DNA from: Winogradskyella wandonensis
GTDB lineage: Bacteria > Bacteroidota > Bacteroidia > Flavobacteriales > Flavobacteriaceae
Direction of reading: 5' to 3'
Assembly: GCF_004346845.1 (NCBI RefSeq)
Contig: NZ_SMGI01000006.1
Span: forward strand, 23,947 to 87,946
Length of the DNA: 64,000 nt
Below the pieces are notes generated by a model that saw nothing but the letters and a program-made list of their open reading frames with translations, was not told the origin of the DNA and did no database searches. Below, in pieces: positions 63,951 to 64,000 of this stretch. The position numbers and the translations under genes were made by a program. Position 1 is the first letter of the stretch; each line of letters opens with the position of its first letter.

Positions 63951-64000
63951 AAGGCGGCGACCTACTCTTCCACAGTAAGCAGTACCATCGGCGCAAACGG
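63951..64000 (-). rRNA. rrf: 5S rRNA, 3' part (truncated by the window end)
   Basis: Read on the minus strand the last 50 bases give CCGTTTGCGCCGATGGTACT and on to GGAAGAGTAGGTCGCCGCC, the conserved 3' half of bacterial 5S rRNA. The gene continues beyond the right edge, so a 16S-23S-5S operon presumably enters from the right, transcribed leftwards. The 3' boundary may vary by a few bases. Confidence 0.93.

Overview
The window is AT-rich chromosomal DNA from a member of the Bacteroidota, most likely a marine Flavobacteriaceae. The main signs are the promoter -7 box TAnnTTTG upstream of many genes, frequent TTG starts, the typical protein families (DUF5686, DUF4835, DUF4249, DUF2279, CarboxypepD_reg-like/TonB receptors), a long-form GAPDH, a monomeric NADP isocitrate dehydrogenase, and several families of small intergenic repeats. 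The family-level assignment is an inference from gene content; I could not run a search.

Layout. 0.07-2.4 kb: nucleoside salvage (deoC-deoD) and a secreted NTF2-like/histidine-phosphatase fusion. 2.4-9.3 kb: exported proteins (lipoproteins, a DUF5686 outer-membrane protein, an S15 peptidase) and smpB. 9.3-15 kb: pcm preceded by a small membrane ORF, a Gfo/Idh/MocA oxidoreductase, hydroxyacyl-CoA dehydrogenase, DUF1015, a 46-residue-repeat protein and the YggS-type PLP protein. 15-20 kb: an exonuclease/GIY-YIG protein lacking a normal start codon, a DUF3857/transglutaminase protein, a voltage-gated K+ channel and miaA. 20-32.6 kb, almost all on the minus strand: a two-component system, coaE, ybbR, a glycosyltransferase, fabI, recN, DUF4835, coaBC, rpoZ-like, bamD, dapA. 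32.6-34.3 kb: a 5'-nucleotidase split over two genes. 34.3-39.2 kb (minus): membrane protein, ligA, LOG, prmC, GNAT. 39.2-45.5 kb (plus, with one thioesterase on minus): ribD, HAD, EamA, YigZ, dnaA, LMW-PTP, RsmI-like. 45.5-49.5 kb (minus): lysozyme-like protein, DUF2279, mltG, GNAT, dapF. 49.7-56.3 kb (plus): htrA, gapdh, a coiled-coil membrane protein, GNAT, MscS, trmD, rplS. 57.2-63.9 kb (plus): icd, a TonB receptor/DUF4249 pair, murQ and a small membrane protein. The 3' end of a 5S rRNA gene on the minus strand, with its terminator, closes the window, so an rRNA operon lies just outside to the right.

The genes are overwhelmingly housekeeping: envelope biogenesis (bamD, mltG, dapA/dapF, murQ), CoA synthesis (coaBC, coaE), translation and RNA modification (smpB, miaA, prmC, trmD, rplS), replication and repair (dnaA, ligA, recN) and central carbon metabolism (gapdh, icd). 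I see no insertion sequence, prophage, CRISPR array, recognisable defence island or tRNA gene.

The most notable unexplained feature is the 884-base gap between rplS and icd. It has a promoter-like box, a 16-bp long-range stem closing four hairpins (one with a UUCG loop), a possible pseudoknot domain and a strong intrinsic terminator, and looks like an independently transcribed structured RNA of about 430 nt that I cannot assign. Other points of interest are heptanucleotide tandem repeats (three intergenic arrays and one inside a gene), twin hairpins with compensatory substitutions, and a repeat protein resembling a domain attached to plant MUT9-like kinases.
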